DNA of 64,000 nt, taken from Pedobacter nutrimenti. Lineage in GTDB: Bacteria; Bacteroidota; Bacteroidia; Sphingobacteriales; Sphingobacteriaceae. Location: contig NZ_QKLU01000001.1 of the NCBI RefSeq assembly GCF_003208655.1, positions 434,001-498,000 of the forward strand, given 5' to 3'. A program made the translations under genes and the position numbers. The notes below the pieces were generated by a model. That model saw nothing but the letters and a program-made list of their open reading frames with translations, was not told the origin of the DNA and did no database searches. Positions 25,144 to 34,430 of the stretch are shown one piece after another. Every line of letters begins with the position of its first letter. The first letter of the stretch is position 1.

Positions 25144-26277
25144 TCAGGCAAGAAAATAATAAATAGAACGTTCTATGATCCATTCTGAAAAGGCAAAAGC
25201 AATAAAGTATAGAATAATCAACGTGATCATTTTTCGGATGGTTACCTTTCTGGGGCGCTGATAAAATACGGTTAAAGCTTTGAACATATACCATGCAATG
25301 CCTACAACGACAGCCATCTGAATGAGGTTGCCCATCAGGGAACCTTTACCAAACATCCGGATTAATGGGGTAGTGAAAATTTGCAGAATGAAAAAGGCAG
25401 TGGTACCATGAATGGTAAAGATCAGGTGGTCGAGATAAAAAATATGATTTTTCCTAAAATTCCACATAATCATCAGGGCCAGCAGGGGCATGAGTAAAAA
25501 GTACTGTTTTGGTCTGTAGTGCTCCAGTTCCTCTTTTACAGACCAGTCTCCTGAAGAAGATTTCTGATTCACAGCAATTTCTCTTTTTTTGAGTATGCGT
25601 TCAAACCAGTCATCCTTCTCATTGTCTTTGAGCTTTTGTTGCCTGGCCAGATAGGATTCATAAGTGCTGTCCTGTTTAATGATATTGTAACCGCGGAAGG
25701 CATCGAGCAGGTCGTCGAACTCATCTGTTTTTAAACTATCCTTACGATGCTCCAGGGTTTTGATTTCTTTCAGCTGGTCATTGTAACCAAGCGCCTTGAA
25801 TTCTTTAATGGTGATTTTTTTACTCATCAGCGCAGTTGTTTTTCCCAGTACAGAGTTCGGGTCGATGTTCAGGTCTTCCTCTTGAAGAACATCGGTTAAT
25901 TTAGTGATTTCTAGTCTGGCCTTACTTTGCCCTGTATTTTTATGTTTTTCTTCTTTATTGTGGGTAAGTTTAATGGGAACCACGATAAAATATACAATGG
26001 AAACAAAAATGTACATGCTGACCGGATTGATGTAACGGGCACGTTTGCCTGCCAGATAATCCAGGGTCACTTGTCCTGGTTCGATGAGCAATGGCTTTAA
26101 GGTCTGGAAAAATTTATTGTCAAAATGAAAATAATGGGCGATACTATGACTAATAAATTGCCAGAAATTTTCTTTGAGTTCCAGATTTGGCTGTCCGCAA
26201 TTACTGCAATAATGTTTTTCTACATGTTGCCCACAGTTGAGGCAATTGTGTTCTTGTCTGTATTTTCCTGCTGACAT
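25144..26277 (-). CDS. DUF3667 family membrane protein
   Basis: 377 residues. An N-terminal zinc-ribbon-like motif (CLNCGQHVEKHYCSNCGQ, residues about 12-29) is followed by the conserved DUF3667 stretch (HSIAHYFHFDNKFFQTLKPLL and GKRARYINPVSMY), one membrane segment, a long charged central region, and three or four C-terminal membrane segments. Widespread in Bacteroidota; function unknown. Shares a bidirectional terminator with gltA. Confidence 0.9.
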   Translation of the reverse strand: MSAGKYRQEHNCLNCGQHVEKHYCSNCGQPNLELKENFWQFISHSIAHYFHFDNKFFQTLKPLLIEPGQVTLDYLAGKRARYINPVSMYIFVSIVYFIVVPIKLTHNKEEKHKNTGQSKARLEITKLTDVLQEEDLNIDPNSVLGKTTALMSKKITIKEFKALGYNDQLKEIKTLEHRKDSLKTDEFDDLLDAFRGYNIIKQDSTYESYLARQQKLKDNEKDDWFERILKKREIAVNQKSSSGDWSVKEELEHYRPKQYFLLMPLLALMIMWNFRKNHIFYLDHLIFTIHGTTAFFILQIFTTPLIRMFGKGSLMGNLIQMAVVVGIAWYMFKALTVFYQRPRKVTIRKMITLIILYFIAFAFSEWIIERSIYYFLA

Positions 26278-26373
26278 ATTGTTTAGAAAATGGGGGATTT
26301 CTAGTGGTGAACGTAATGCGCTTGAATTCTTATTTGTGTTTTTTCTGCTTAATGTTTAGATAGCAGGGGGAGT

Positions 26374-27750
26374 TTAATGATGAACGTCTTTAATTAAATT
26401 TCTGTCGTGTTTGTGTTTAAAAAGCACGGCAAACATAACGGTTATAATCAATGCATAAATGGTAAAAGACAACCAAATCAGGTGCCAGTCTTTGATGTGT
26501 ATGCTTTTATCAAAAGTTCCGTTTTCCAATACTTTTACACCTTGTTCCTGGATAAATTTCCCCAAATGACTGTTGGTGCTTTCTGTGTCCAGAAAAGTTG
26601 AAGTCGATTTGATGTCTGTAAAGGACTTTGTAAAATACTTATCAATCATCCAGCCGGAGGTCAAACTGCCAAATACGGCACCGATCCCATTGGTCATCAT
26701 CATAAAAAGGCCTTGAGCAGAAGATCTGGTTTTTGCCGTGGTGGAGGTTTCCACAAAAAGGGAACCGGATATATTGAAAAAATCAAAAGCCATTCCATAC
26801 ACCACACAGGAGAGAATGATCATCCATAGGTTGTCGGTCGGATTTCCGTAAGCAAACAGCCCAAAACGAAATACCCAGGCCAGCATGGCAATGATCATTA
26901 CTTTTTTTATACCAAACCGGTTTAGAAAAAAAGGAATAGCCAGAATGAACAAGGTTTCTGATATCTGGGAAATGGACATGATGATGGTCGAATACTTCGT
27001 TACAAATGAATCTGCGTATTTTGGAAAGTGTTTGAATTCATCAATGTAAACATCTCCGTAGGCATTGGTAAGTTGAAGGGCACCTCCCAGAAACATTGAA
27101 AAAATAAAAAACAAGGCCATTTTGTAATTGGTGAAAAGCTTAAAAGCTTCGAGGCCAAAGGTCTGGGCAAAGGACGTTTTTTCAGAAATGAGCTTTTGCG
27201 GTTTACAGGCAGGCAGGGTAAGGGCATAAATACCCAATCCTATGGATGCCGCTCCTGCAATATAAAACTGATAAGCTGTCGCTTTATTGCCACTTAAATT
27301 GGTAGCCCACATGGCCACAATGAAGCCAACTGTTCCCCATACCCGTATGGGAGGGAAATCCTTTACGACATTCAGGTTGCCTGATTTTAAGGTGGTGTAA
27401 GAAATGGAATTGCTCAGGGAAATGGTGGGCATATAAAAACACATAGCGACAAGCATTACCCAAAAGAAAGTATTAGGGCTTTGTACCTGGGGAAGGTAGA
27501 ACAAAACACAGGCATACAAAATATGAAGGATACTATAAAGAACTTCTGCATTTACCCATTTGTCGGCAATAATGCCGGTAAGGGTTGGCATGACCAAAGA
27601 AGCAAAACCCATGGTAGCAAAAATTGCCCCAAACTGGGTTCCGTCCCATTGTTTTGTTCCGAACCAATAATTGGCAATCGTCAGAAGCCATGCGCCCCAC
27701 ACAAAAAATTGCAAAAAGCTCATCACCGTTAAGCGAAACTTAACATTCAT
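26374..27750 (-). CDS. Nucleoside permease, NHS-type MFS transporter
   Basis: 458 residues with about 12 hydrophobic segments. The start MNVKFRLTVMSFLQFFVWGAWLLTI and the motif GIIADKWVNAE resemble NupG/XapB nucleoside:proton symporters. It imports nucleosides across the inner membrane. It follows the BFN gene on the same strand after 113 bp; that gap contains a long imperfect inverted repeat, so it likely has its own regulation. Confidence 0.9.
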   Translation of the reverse strand: MNVKFRLTVMSFLQFFVWGAWLLTIANYWFGTKQWDGTQFGAIFATMGFASLVMPTLTGIIADKWVNAEVLYSILHILYACVLFYLPQVQSPNTFFWVMLVAMCFYMPTISLSNSISYTTLKSGNLNVVKDFPPIRVWGTVGFIVAMWATNLSGNKATAYQFYIAGAASIGLGIYALTLPACKPQKLISEKTSFAQTFGLEAFKLFTNYKMALFFIFSMFLGGALQLTNAYGDVYIDEFKHFPKYADSFVTKYSTIIMSISQISETLFILAIPFFLNRFGIKKVMIIAMLAWVFRFGLFAYGNPTDNLWMIILSCVVYGMAFDFFNISGSLFVETSTTAKTRSSAQGLFMMMTNGIGAVFGSLTSGWMIDKYFTKSFTDIKSTSTFLDTESTNSHLGKFIQEQGVKVLENGTFDKSIHIKDWHLIWLSFTIYALIITVMFAVLFKHKHDRNLIKDVHH

Positions 27751-27793
27751 AATAATAGTTTAGTTTGATTTTGAAAGTAAAGGCTGAATATAG

Positions 27794-27833
27794 AACTATT
27801 TTGAAACAAAATCTAAATTGTTCTAAAATAGTT
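27794..27833. repeat. Imperfect palindrome upstream of the nucleoside permease
   Basis: aactatttt (27794-27802) pairs with aaaatagtt (27825-27833); an inner five-base match (aacaa/ttgtt) extends it. It lies 44 nt before the permease start, a fitting place for an operator. Confidence 0.5.
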
Positions 27834-27863
27834 ATACTTCGTACTTATATTTTCCGGCCCTGG

Positions 27864-28478
27864 TCAGGCAGAATTTCTTTTGTTGATTTCATCCCGTATT
27901 CTGGCGGCCTTTTCGTAGGCTTCTTCCGCAATAGCTTCCTGTAGTTTTTGGGTAAGCTCTTCCATAGTCAGCGACTTGTAATTGGTGCCGGGGATCGAAG
28001 TAGAAATGTCCTCAGATCCTTTCTCTTTGGTCATACTGTCCATATTTTCCAAAAAGAGCAGGTCATTGCCTTCGATCACGATACCTGCAGAGGAAATGAT
28101 AAATTCATAAGTATAAATAGCCGCATTGAAGCGTACGGCAAGGGCTATAGCATCAGAAGTCCTTGCATCAATTTCGCGGACTTGTTCCCCGTCTGTGCAA
28201 ATAAGTTTGGCAAAGAAAACGCCATCAACCAGATTATAGATTAAAATTTCCTGGATTTGTATGTCATATGCCTGGGCAAAAGATTTGAAAAGATCATGGG
28301 TGAGTGGCCTGCTCGGCGTCATTTTTTCAATTTCAATAGCAATGGCCTGTGCTTCAAAAGCACCAATAATAATAGGAAGACGTCTTCTTCCATTTACTTC
28401 TCCAAGAACTAGTGCATAAGCACCGGATTGGGTTTGGCTATAGGATAAGCCAACGATGTCAAGTTTTACTTTTTTCAT
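27864..28478 (-). CDS. Bifunctional nuclease (BFN/DUF151) family protein with UVR motif
   Basis: 204 residues. The N-terminal BFN domain is recognised by GRRRLPIIIGAFEAQAIAIEIE (about 30-51), RPLTHDLF and the ARTSDAIALAVRF stretch; the C-terminus has a UvrB/UvrC-type helical motif (EEAYEKAARIRDEINKR). Bacterial relatives are thought to have nuclease activity or act in stress responses, but the biochemical role in Bacteroidota is unsettled. It lies downstream of etfA, separated by a perfect hairpin. Confidence 0.9.
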   Translation of the reverse strand: MKKVKLDIVGLSYSQTQSGAYALVLGEVNGRRRLPIIIGAFEAQAIAIEIEKMTPSRPLTHDLFKSFAQAYDIQIQEILIYNLVDGVFFAKLICTDGEQVREIDARTSDAIALAVRFNAAIYTYEFIISSAGIVIEGNDLLFLENMDSMTKEKGSEDISTSIPGTNYKSLTMEELTQKLQEAIAEEAYEKAARIRDEINKRNSA

Positions 28479-28486
28479 ATTAAAGA

Positions 28487-28514
28487 ATACGGGGCAGGGA
28501 AACCTGCCCCGTAT
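28487..28514. terminator. Perfect 12-bp hairpin after etfA
   Basis: atacggggcagg (28487-28498) and cctgccccgtat (28503-28514) with loop GAAA, immediately after the etfA stop. On the minus strand the following tail (ATTCTTT) is only moderately T-rich, so some read-through into the BFN gene is likely. Confidence 0.75.
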
Positions 28515-28516
28515 TT

Positions 28517-29488
28517 TTATCCTTTATGTGCTTTTAAAGCTTCAATTAATTTTGGAACAACTTCGAAAGCATCACCTACGATACCGTAATCGGCTACTTT
28601 AAAGAAAGGAGCTTCAGGGTCTTTGTTGATCACCACAATAACTTTTGAAGAACTGACACCCGCCAAATGCTGTATTGCACCCGAAATACCAATGGCAATA
28701 TACAGGTTCGGGCTAATGGCGATACCGGTTTGACCTACGTGTTCGGAATGTGGTCTCCAGTCTGCATCCGATACGGGTTTGGAACAAGCTGTTGCTGCAC
28801 CCAGCAAAGAGGCCAATTCTTCTATCATACCCCAATTTTCTGGTCCTTTAAGACCACGTCCACCAGATACGACCAGTTCTGCATCGGGTAAAGAAACTTT
28901 ATCCGTTGCCCTGACAATCTCTTTTACAATTGCAGCAAGGTCTGTAGATTTAATTTCGGGAGAAAAATTTTCGATGGTCGCCTCAACCGGATTTTCTTTC
29001 AGTCCAAAAGCATTTGGATTTAAGGCAATAATCTTATTGGCTGAAGTCAGTTCAGTCACTGCAAAAGCTTTACCTGAAAAAGCATTCTTTTTTACCAGGA
29101 ACTTACCACCTTCTGTTTGAGGAAGTTCAACCGCTCCGTCGACAAGGCCAGCTTTAAGTTTTACAGCGATCCTTGGAGAAAGTCCTTTCCCGGAAAATGA
29201 ATTTGATAAAACGATGATGTCTGCGTTTTCCTTTTGGGCAGCTTCGGTGATGACCGAAGCATAAGCCTGGTTCACAAAACTTTTCAGCTGATCAGAAGAA
29301 ACATTCAATACTTTGGATGCGCCGTATTTCCCTAATTCCTTAAGTTCTGCCTCTCCAACGTTACCTATGGAAATAGCGGTTAAATTAGTTGCCTGTGCAT
29401 CTGCAATGGCTTTTGCATAAGAAACAGCTTCAAAACCTGATTTCTTAAATTTGCCTTCGGCTTGTTCTATATATACTAAAACTGACAT
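28517..29488 (-). CDS. etfA: Electron transfer flavoprotein alpha subunit
   Basis: 323 residues. N-terminal ETF fold, and C-terminal FAD-binding domain with VSGGRGLKGPENW, WRPHSEHVGQTG, NLYIAIGISGAIQHLAG and VVINKDPEAPFF. With the beta subunit it carries electrons from acyl-CoA dehydrogenases to ETF-quinone oxidoreductase. It is 37 bp downstream of etfB in the same operon. Confidence 0.97.
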   Translation of the reverse strand: MSVLVYIEQAEGKFKKSGFEAVSYAKAIADAQATNLTAISIGNVGEAELKELGKYGASKVLNVSSDQLKSFVNQAYASVITEAAQKENADIIVLSNSFSGKGLSPRIAVKLKAGLVDGAVELPQTEGGKFLVKKNAFSGKAFAVTELTSANKIIALNPNAFGLKENPVEATIENFSPEIKSTDLAAIVKEIVRATDKVSLPDAELVVSGGRGLKGPENWGMIEELASLLGAATACSKPVSDADWRPHSEHVGQTGIAISPNLYIAIGISGAIQHLAGVSSSKVIVVINKDPEAPFFKVADYGIVGDAFEVVPKLIEALKAHKG

Positions 29489-29525
29489 AAATATCTTTAA
29501 TTAATGAATTGAAAAGGGGATCTGT

Positions 29526-30263
29526 TTAGATCACTTTTGCTTCCTGGTGTAATAAGTCGATTAATTTTGCTGCCTCTTCAGCCGGAACAAGTTTAACAGC
29601 GCTCCTTGGTGCCGGAGTTTCGAATTTCACCACTTTGGCTACTTCCGGAATATCGGCAGCTTCAACAACCTGCAGAGGTTTGGTTCTGGCAGACATAATT
29701 CCACGCATGTTAGGGATTTTTGCTTCAGCGACACCTTCAGCACAGCTGGCAATAAATTTACCATGAATGGAAACCACTTCTTTACCCCCTTCAATTTCTC
29801 TTTCAAGGGTGGCTGTAGCGCCATCATAATCTAATTTCTTTATAATAGAAACAGAGGGGATATCTAAAAACTCACCGATCATTGCTGCAACCTGTGCACC
29901 ATTGTAATCGATGGATTCACGGCCGCACAAAATCAAATCGAAATCTGCAGTTTTTGCATATTCAGCAATCTGATAAGCAGTGAAATAAGCATCCCGTGGT
30001 AAAGCATTGATCCTCACCGCGTCATCGGCACCTATGGCAAGGGCTTTGCGGATGGTTGGATCGGTGCTGCTGTCACCTACATTTATTACGGTTACGGTAC
30101 CTTTTCCACCTTCACAAAGCTCTATTGCTCTCGATAAAGCAATCTCATCGTATGGATTTACAATAAATTGTACTCCTGATGTATTGAATTGGGTATTATC
30201 GTTAGTAAAAGTTATTTTTGTTGTTGTGTCGGGCACATTACTGATACAAACTAATATTTTCAT
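29526..30263 (-). CDS. etfB: Electron transfer flavoprotein beta subunit
   Basis: 245 residues, typical length. Start MKILVCISNVPDTT; the nucleotide-binding region near residue 110-130 reads DLILCGRESIDYNGAQV; and the recognition-loop area is MRGIMSARTKPLQV. Partner of EtfA. First gene of the operon, with a -7 box 16 nt before its start. Confidence 0.97.
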   Translation of the reverse strand: MKILVCISNVPDTTTKITFTNDNTQFNTSGVQFIVNPYDEIALSRAIELCEGGKGTVTVINVGDSSTDPTIRKALAIGADDAVRINALPRDAYFTAYQIAEYAKTADFDLILCGRESIDYNGAQVAAMIGEFLDIPSVSIIKKLDYDGATATLEREIEGGKEVVSIHGKFIASCAEGVAEAKIPNMRGIMSARTKPLQVVEAADIPEVAKVVKFETPAPRSAVKLVPAEEAAKLIDLLHQEAKVI

Positions 30264-30279
30264 AAAAAATGTCTTTTTG

Positions 30280-30287
30280 CAAATCTA
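30280..30287 (-). promoter_or_regulatory. -7 box (TAGATTTG) of etfBA
   Basis: Reads TAGATTTG on the minus strand, 16 nt upstream of the etfB ATG, inside the 46-bp gap to the divergent TPR gene. Confidence 0.5.
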
Positions 30288-30309
30288 ATTAAAAAAGCAG
30301 GGATTTAAA

Positions 30310-30645
30310 ATGCAAAGTACCCGATTAATCAAGTTAATGGAATTTTTTGAAAGTGATCCAGGTGATCCCTTTGTTGTCTATGCACTGGCAACAGAATATA
30401 ATAATTTAAATGACATTGAAAAAGCATTTCATTATTACCACATCCTGCTTAGTGACCATCCGGATTATGTAGGTACCTATTATCATTTGGGTAAACTTTA
30501 TGAAAAGGAGCAACAAAAAGATAAAGCCATTGAAACTTACCGTACAGGAATGTTGGTGGCCAGGAACAAGAGGGATAACCACGCTTTTTCTGAGCTGCAA
30601 GGGGCTTACAACGGTGCAATGGGACTGGATTACGAAGACGATTAA
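30310..30645 (+). CDS. Small TPR protein (111 aa)
   Basis: Two to three tetratricopeptide repeats: DPFVVYALATEYNNLNDIEKAFHYY, then PDYVGTYYHLGKLYEKEQQKDKAIETY. It is soluble with an acidic C-terminus (GLDYEDD). TPR proteins scaffold protein contacts; the partner is unknown. Divergent from etfB and about 10 bp in front of the chromate transporter gene, so probably cotranscribed with it. Confidence 0.88.
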   Translation: MQSTRLIKLMEFFESDPGDPFVVYALATEYNNLNDIEKAFHYYHILLSDHPDYVGTYYHLGKLYEKEQQKDKAIETYRTGMLVARNKRDNHAFSELQGAYNGAMGLDYEDD

Positions 30646-30655
30646 CTTAGAGGTT

Positions 30656-31855
30656 TTGGCAAAGCGAAAACTCCTTTTCATTAGAAATGTAATTCTGTTC
30701 ACCTTTACAGCTTTTGGAGGGGCGCAGGCACACATTTCATTGTTGCTTAAATATTTTGTAAAAAACAACCGTTTTGTCTCAGAGGAGGAATTACTGGAAC
30801 TGAATGCACTGGCGCAGGTTTTGCCGGGTCCAGCGTCCACACAAACCCTGGTTGGGATTGCCTATAAGGTAGGTGGTTTGCGCCTTGCGATTCTGACGTT
30901 CCTGATCTGGATTTTTCCTTCGGCAGCTTTTATGACCTTTGCAGCCATTAGCTATGCCAGGTTTGACCAGAAAGCAAGATTTGCAGAGGTATTCCGGTTT
31001 ATTCAACCTATTGCCCTGGGTATTGTGGCTTTTGGAGCTTATCATTTATCCAGAAAGGTACTGGTGTCCCAGCTGACTATACTTCTGGCCATTTCGGCGG
31101 TAATTGCTACCTTGGTGTTGCGTAATGCCTATGTTTTTCCAATGGCCATTCTGATCGGTGGAATGGTGTCTTCTGCAATAGATACACCTAAAGAAGAAAC
31201 AGAGCTACGGGTAAAGCTACTGTCCAATATCAATCCCAAAAAGTTCAGTTATTTCATTGCACTGCTGCTTTTTATGGCAATTCTGGGCGCAATTATCAAT
31301 ACGACTTCTCCATTTAGCCTGCCCATCAGACTTTTTGAAAATTTTTACCGAAACGGTATGTTTATTTTTGGGGGCGGACAAGTTCTGGTTCCTTTGATGT
31401 TCACGGAGTTTGTACAAATGAAGCACTACCTTCAGGCTTCGGGTTTTTTATCGGGTTTTGCCATTCAGCAGGCCTTACCCGGACCAACGTTTTCTTTTAC
31501 CAGCTATGTGGGCGCCCTGAGTATGAAAAACTTTGGTTATGGTTTATTTGGTCAGATCATCGGTGGTACAGTAGCGGTACTGGGGGTGAACCTTCCGGGC
31601 CTGATCCTGGTTTTATTTATTGTGCCTTTCTGGGACGATCTGAAAAAAATCAGCAGGATTAAGCATTCTCTTTCAGGCATCAATGCGGTTAGTGTGGGGT
31701 TTATTGTGGCTGCCTTTATCTTGCTGCTCAAACCCATAGGCTTTGATGTTGTGGCTATTGGCATTATGGCCGTTACCTTTGTTGTGCTTAATTTTACAAA
31801 GATCAGCCCCCCGCTCATTGTCATTGCGGGGATACTGATTGGATATTTTATTTAA
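30656..31855 (+). CDS. chrA: Chromate transporter family protein
   Basis: The open frame extends back into the TPR gene (ATG at 30500), but homology begins at about LLFIRNVILFTFTAFGGAQAH; there is no ATG nearby, so I choose the TTG at 30656, giving 399 residues, normal for long-chain CHR proteins. Two homologous halves are visible (FTAFGGAQAHISLL and FIFGGGQVLVPLM; LAQVLPGPASTQT and IQQALPGPTFSFT). It would export chromate or a related oxyanion. Its last 4 bases overlap the end of dnaB, which runs convergently. Confidence 0.9.
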   Translation: MAKRKLLFIRNVILFTFTAFGGAQAHISLLLKYFVKNNRFVSEEELLELNALAQVLPGPASTQTLVGIAYKVGGLRLAILTFLIWIFPSAAFMTFAAISYARFDQKARFAEVFRFIQPIALGIVAFGAYHLSRKVLVSQLTILLAISAVIATLVLRNAYVFPMAILIGGMVSSAIDTPKEETELRVKLLSNINPKKFSYFIALLLFMAILGAIINTTSPFSLPIRLFENFYRNGMFIFGGGQVLVPLMFTEFVQMKHYLQASGFLSGFAIQQALPGPTFSFTSYVGALSMKNFGYGLFGQIIGGTVAVLGVNLPGLILVLFIVPFWDDLKKISRIKHSLSGINAVSVGFIVAAFILLLKPIGFDVVAIGIMAVTFVVLNFTKISPPLIVIAGILIGYFI

Positions 31856-33426
31856 AAAGGCGCTTCTTCGTCATTCATATCATCCATTCTGGATGGTTTA
31901 ATGATCACGTTTCCTGCTGGTCTGTCAAATTCCGAAGAAGGCTGCATACCTGCACTGGTATTCTCCATAGAGAAAGAGTTTGGCGGCATAAAGGTATCTT
32001 CAAGATCCGCGAATTTAACATATTTACCAATAAATCTTAATGGTACAATGCCGGTTTCACCATTACGGTGTTTGGCAATGATGACCTCACCAACACCCGC
32101 CTGGGAGCGTCCTTGTTCATCCTCTGTAATTCCGTAGTATTCAGGCCGGTACAAGAACAATACCATATCTGCATCCTGCTCAATGGAACCAGATTCACGT
32201 AAATCCGAGAGCATGGGCCTTTTTCCATTCGCACCAGGTCTGCTCTCCACAGCACGGCTTAACTGTGATAAGGCAAGTACCGGCACGTTTAACTCTTTTG
32301 CAACTGATTTCAAAGCCCTGGAAATACTACCAATTTCCTGTTCCCTGTTTCCACCGCCACCTTGACCTTCGCCTTTACCATGCATCAGCTGCAAATAATC
32401 GATAATGATCAACTGGATGTCGTATTGTGATTTTAGCCTTCTGCATTTTGCCCTGAATTCAAAAATATTTAAAGCAGGGGTATCATCGATCAAAAGCGGG
32501 GCTTCGGTTAGTGTTCCTATTTTGCTGTGCAGTTGTTGCCATTCCCATTCAGCGAGGTTTCCCTTTCTGATTTTTTCCTGTTCAATTTCCGTTTCCCCTG
32601 AAATCAAACGATTCACCAACTGCACCGAAGACATCTCCAGGGAGAAAACCACAACAGGACGCTTAAACTCAACAGAGGCATTACGGGCGCAGGTCAGTAC
32701 GAAGGCCGTTTTTCCCATGGCCGGACGTGCTGCAATAATCACCAAATCCGATGGCTGCCAGCCTCCGGTAATCCTGTCCAGATCTGTAAACCCAGAAGGT
32801 ACGCCTGTTAATCCGTCCGTTTTATTTCGTAATTCTTCCAGGGTTGCCAGGGATTGTTTAACAATCTCATCCATTTTTTGAGTATCTCTGCGTAAATTGT
32901 TTTGGGCAATATCAAAAAGGTTCTTTTCTGCATGGTCCAAAAGATCGAAGATATCCGTGGTATCCTCATAAGCATTTTGTATGATCTCGGAAGAAATGCG
33001 GATCAGTTCCCTTTGTATATATTTTTGAGAAATGATACGGGCATGGTATTCAATATTGGCCGATGAAGCCACGCGGTTGGTCAGGTTGGTGATGTAATAG
33101 GCGCCCCCAACCATTTCCAGTAAGCCGAGGTTGCGAAGTTCAGAGGTCACCGTAAGGATATCAACCGGTTTTGATTTCTGGAACAATATGGCAATCGCTT
33201 CAAAAATCTTTTTGTGGGCTTCGGAATAGAAAATTTCGGGTTTTAAAATATCAATAACCGTAGAGAGTGCATCTTTTTCCAGCATCAGCGCACCAAGCAC
33301 AGCCTCTTCGAGATCTAATGCTTGAGGAGGGATTTTTCCCAGCGCATTCATCGAATTGTTCAGTCTGTTTTTTCTGGCTGTGAAGTTTGATTTGTCTTGC
33401 CCTTGATTTCCGTGATCCATACTCAT
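31852..33426 (-). CDS. dnaB: Replicative DNA helicase
   Basis: 524 residues from ATG 33426; a TTG 18 nt further upstream is in frame but overlaps the promoter box. N-terminal DnaB domain (PPQALDLEEAVLGALML), then the RecA-like motor with ARPAMGKTAF, the LIIIDYLQLM Walker B, and SQLSRAVESR and RESGSIEQDAD. The hexameric helicase unwinds DNA at replication forks. No intein or insertion is seen. The C-terminal tail (MDDMNDEEAPF) is acidic. Confidence 0.97.
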   Translation of the reverse strand: MSMDHGNQGQDKSNFTARKNRLNNSMNALGKIPPQALDLEEAVLGALMLEKDALSTVIDILKPEIFYSEAHKKIFEAIAILFQKSKPVDILTVTSELRNLGLLEMVGGAYYITNLTNRVASSANIEYHARIISQKYIQRELIRISSEIIQNAYEDTTDIFDLLDHAEKNLFDIAQNNLRRDTQKMDEIVKQSLATLEELRNKTDGLTGVPSGFTDLDRITGGWQPSDLVIIAARPAMGKTAFVLTCARNASVEFKRPVVVFSLEMSSVQLVNRLISGETEIEQEKIRKGNLAEWEWQQLHSKIGTLTEAPLLIDDTPALNIFEFRAKCRRLKSQYDIQLIIIDYLQLMHGKGEGQGGGGNREQEIGSISRALKSVAKELNVPVLALSQLSRAVESRPGANGKRPMLSDLRESGSIEQDADMVLFLYRPEYYGITEDEQGRSQAGVGEVIIAKHRNGETGIVPLRFIGKYVKFADLEDTFMPPNSFSMENTSAGMQPSSEFDRPAGNVIIKPSRMDDMNDEEAPF

Positions 33427-33431
33427 AGGTA

Positions 33432-33439
33432 CAAAAATA
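33432..33439 (-). promoter_or_regulatory. -7 box (TATTTTTG) immediately before dnaB
   Basis: Reads TATTTTTG on the minus strand and ends only 5 nt before the ATG at 33426. If used, transcription would start at or next to the start codon, making the message nearly leaderless. Confidence 0.4.
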
Positions 33440-33608
33440 GACAAAAAAACAGGTCATTTCTTTAAATCTTTATGAACATTTAAACAGTTAAAATTCTTCT
33501 GTTTGGAGCCGGTTTCCCCATAATGAATTATTTTCCAACAGAATGTTGTGGATAAGAGGGGCTTAGCTGCAGAATAAAATAGGTTTCCGATAATCATATT
33601 ATTTCAGC

Positions 33609-33616
33609 TATTTTTG
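33609..33616 (+). promoter_or_regulatory. -7 box (TATTTTTG) upstream of the rRNA methyltransferase gene
   Basis: TATTTTTG ends 17 nt before the ATG at 33634. Confidence 0.5.
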
Positions 33617-33633
33617 CGCTTTAATATATAGGT

Positions 33634-34398
33634 ATGGAAAACTTTAAGCGGTCTGGAAGATTTAAAGAAAATAATGAGTTTGTGTTTGGTATACGTGCTG
33701 TGATAGAGGCAATTAAAGCTGGGAAAGATGTGGAGACCATTTATGTTCAGCGTGGGGTGTCAAGCGAACTGATGCTGGAGCTTAAATCTTTATTAAAGGG
33801 AATAGAAGTTCCTTTGCACAATGTTCCGGTAGAAAAACTGAACCGCATGACCCAGAAAAATCACCAGGGCGTAATAGCGGTGATTTCTGCGGTGACTTTT
33901 CAAAAGATTGAAGACATTATTCCAGCTATCTATGAGAAAGGGGAAACACCATTGGTACTGATCCTGGATGGCGTAACTGACGTAAGAAATATGGGGGCCA
34001 TTGCCCGGACAGCGGCCTGCGCAGGTGTCCATGCTATTGTTGTTCCGACCAGAAATTCTGCACAGATTAATGCCGATGCCATTAAAACCTCCGCTGGTGC
34101 TTTGTTTACCATTCCGGTGTGCAGGCACGCTAATCTGCATAAAACCGCCTTGTTTTTACAGGAATGCGGGTTGCAGATTGTGGCTTGTACAGAAAAAACA
34201 AATGACCTGATTTACGTGCCGGATTATACCGTGCCTACAGCAATTGTCATGGGGGCAGAAGATGAGGGCATTTCAAACGACATTATGCGGATGGCCAATT
34301 ATCTGGCTAAGATTCCAATGTCCGGAGAAATTAGTTCGCTGAACGTATCGGTGGCCGCTGGGATTATTCTGTATGAGGCCATAAGGCAAAGAATGTAA
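33634..34398 (+). CDS. rlmB: SpoU/TrmH-family RNA 2'-O-methyltransferase, RlmB type
   Basis: 254 residues. N-terminal substrate-binding domain (VFGIRAVIEAIKAGKDVETIYVQRG), then the SPOUT knot with LILDGVTDVRNMGAIARTAAC, KTSAGAL, IVMGAEDEGIS and IPMSGEISSLNVSVAAGIILYEA. This order and length match RlmB, which methylates G2251 of 23S rRNA; the exact target base is inferred from family. Convergent with the Hsp70 gene. Confidence 0.92.
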   Translation: MENFKRSGRFKENNEFVFGIRAVIEAIKAGKDVETIYVQRGVSSELMLELKSLLKGIEVPLHNVPVEKLNRMTQKNHQGVIAVISAVTFQKIEDIIPAIYEKGETPLVLILDGVTDVRNMGAIARTAACAGVHAIVVPTRNSAQINADAIKTSAGALFTIPVCRHANLHKTALFLQECGLQIVACTEKTNDLIYVPDYTVPTAIVMGAEDEGISNDIMRMANYLAKIPMSGEISSLNVSVAAGIILYEAIRQRM

Positions 34399-34430
34399 TT
34401 TATTTTTTTAAAATGCTTATTACTTTGTTT

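Noticed and set aside
30500..30655. Upstream ATG for the chromate transporter inside the TPR gene
   Set aside because: The extra 52 residues are an out-of-frame reading of the TPR gene and do not match the transporter family; the TTG at 30656 gives normal length.
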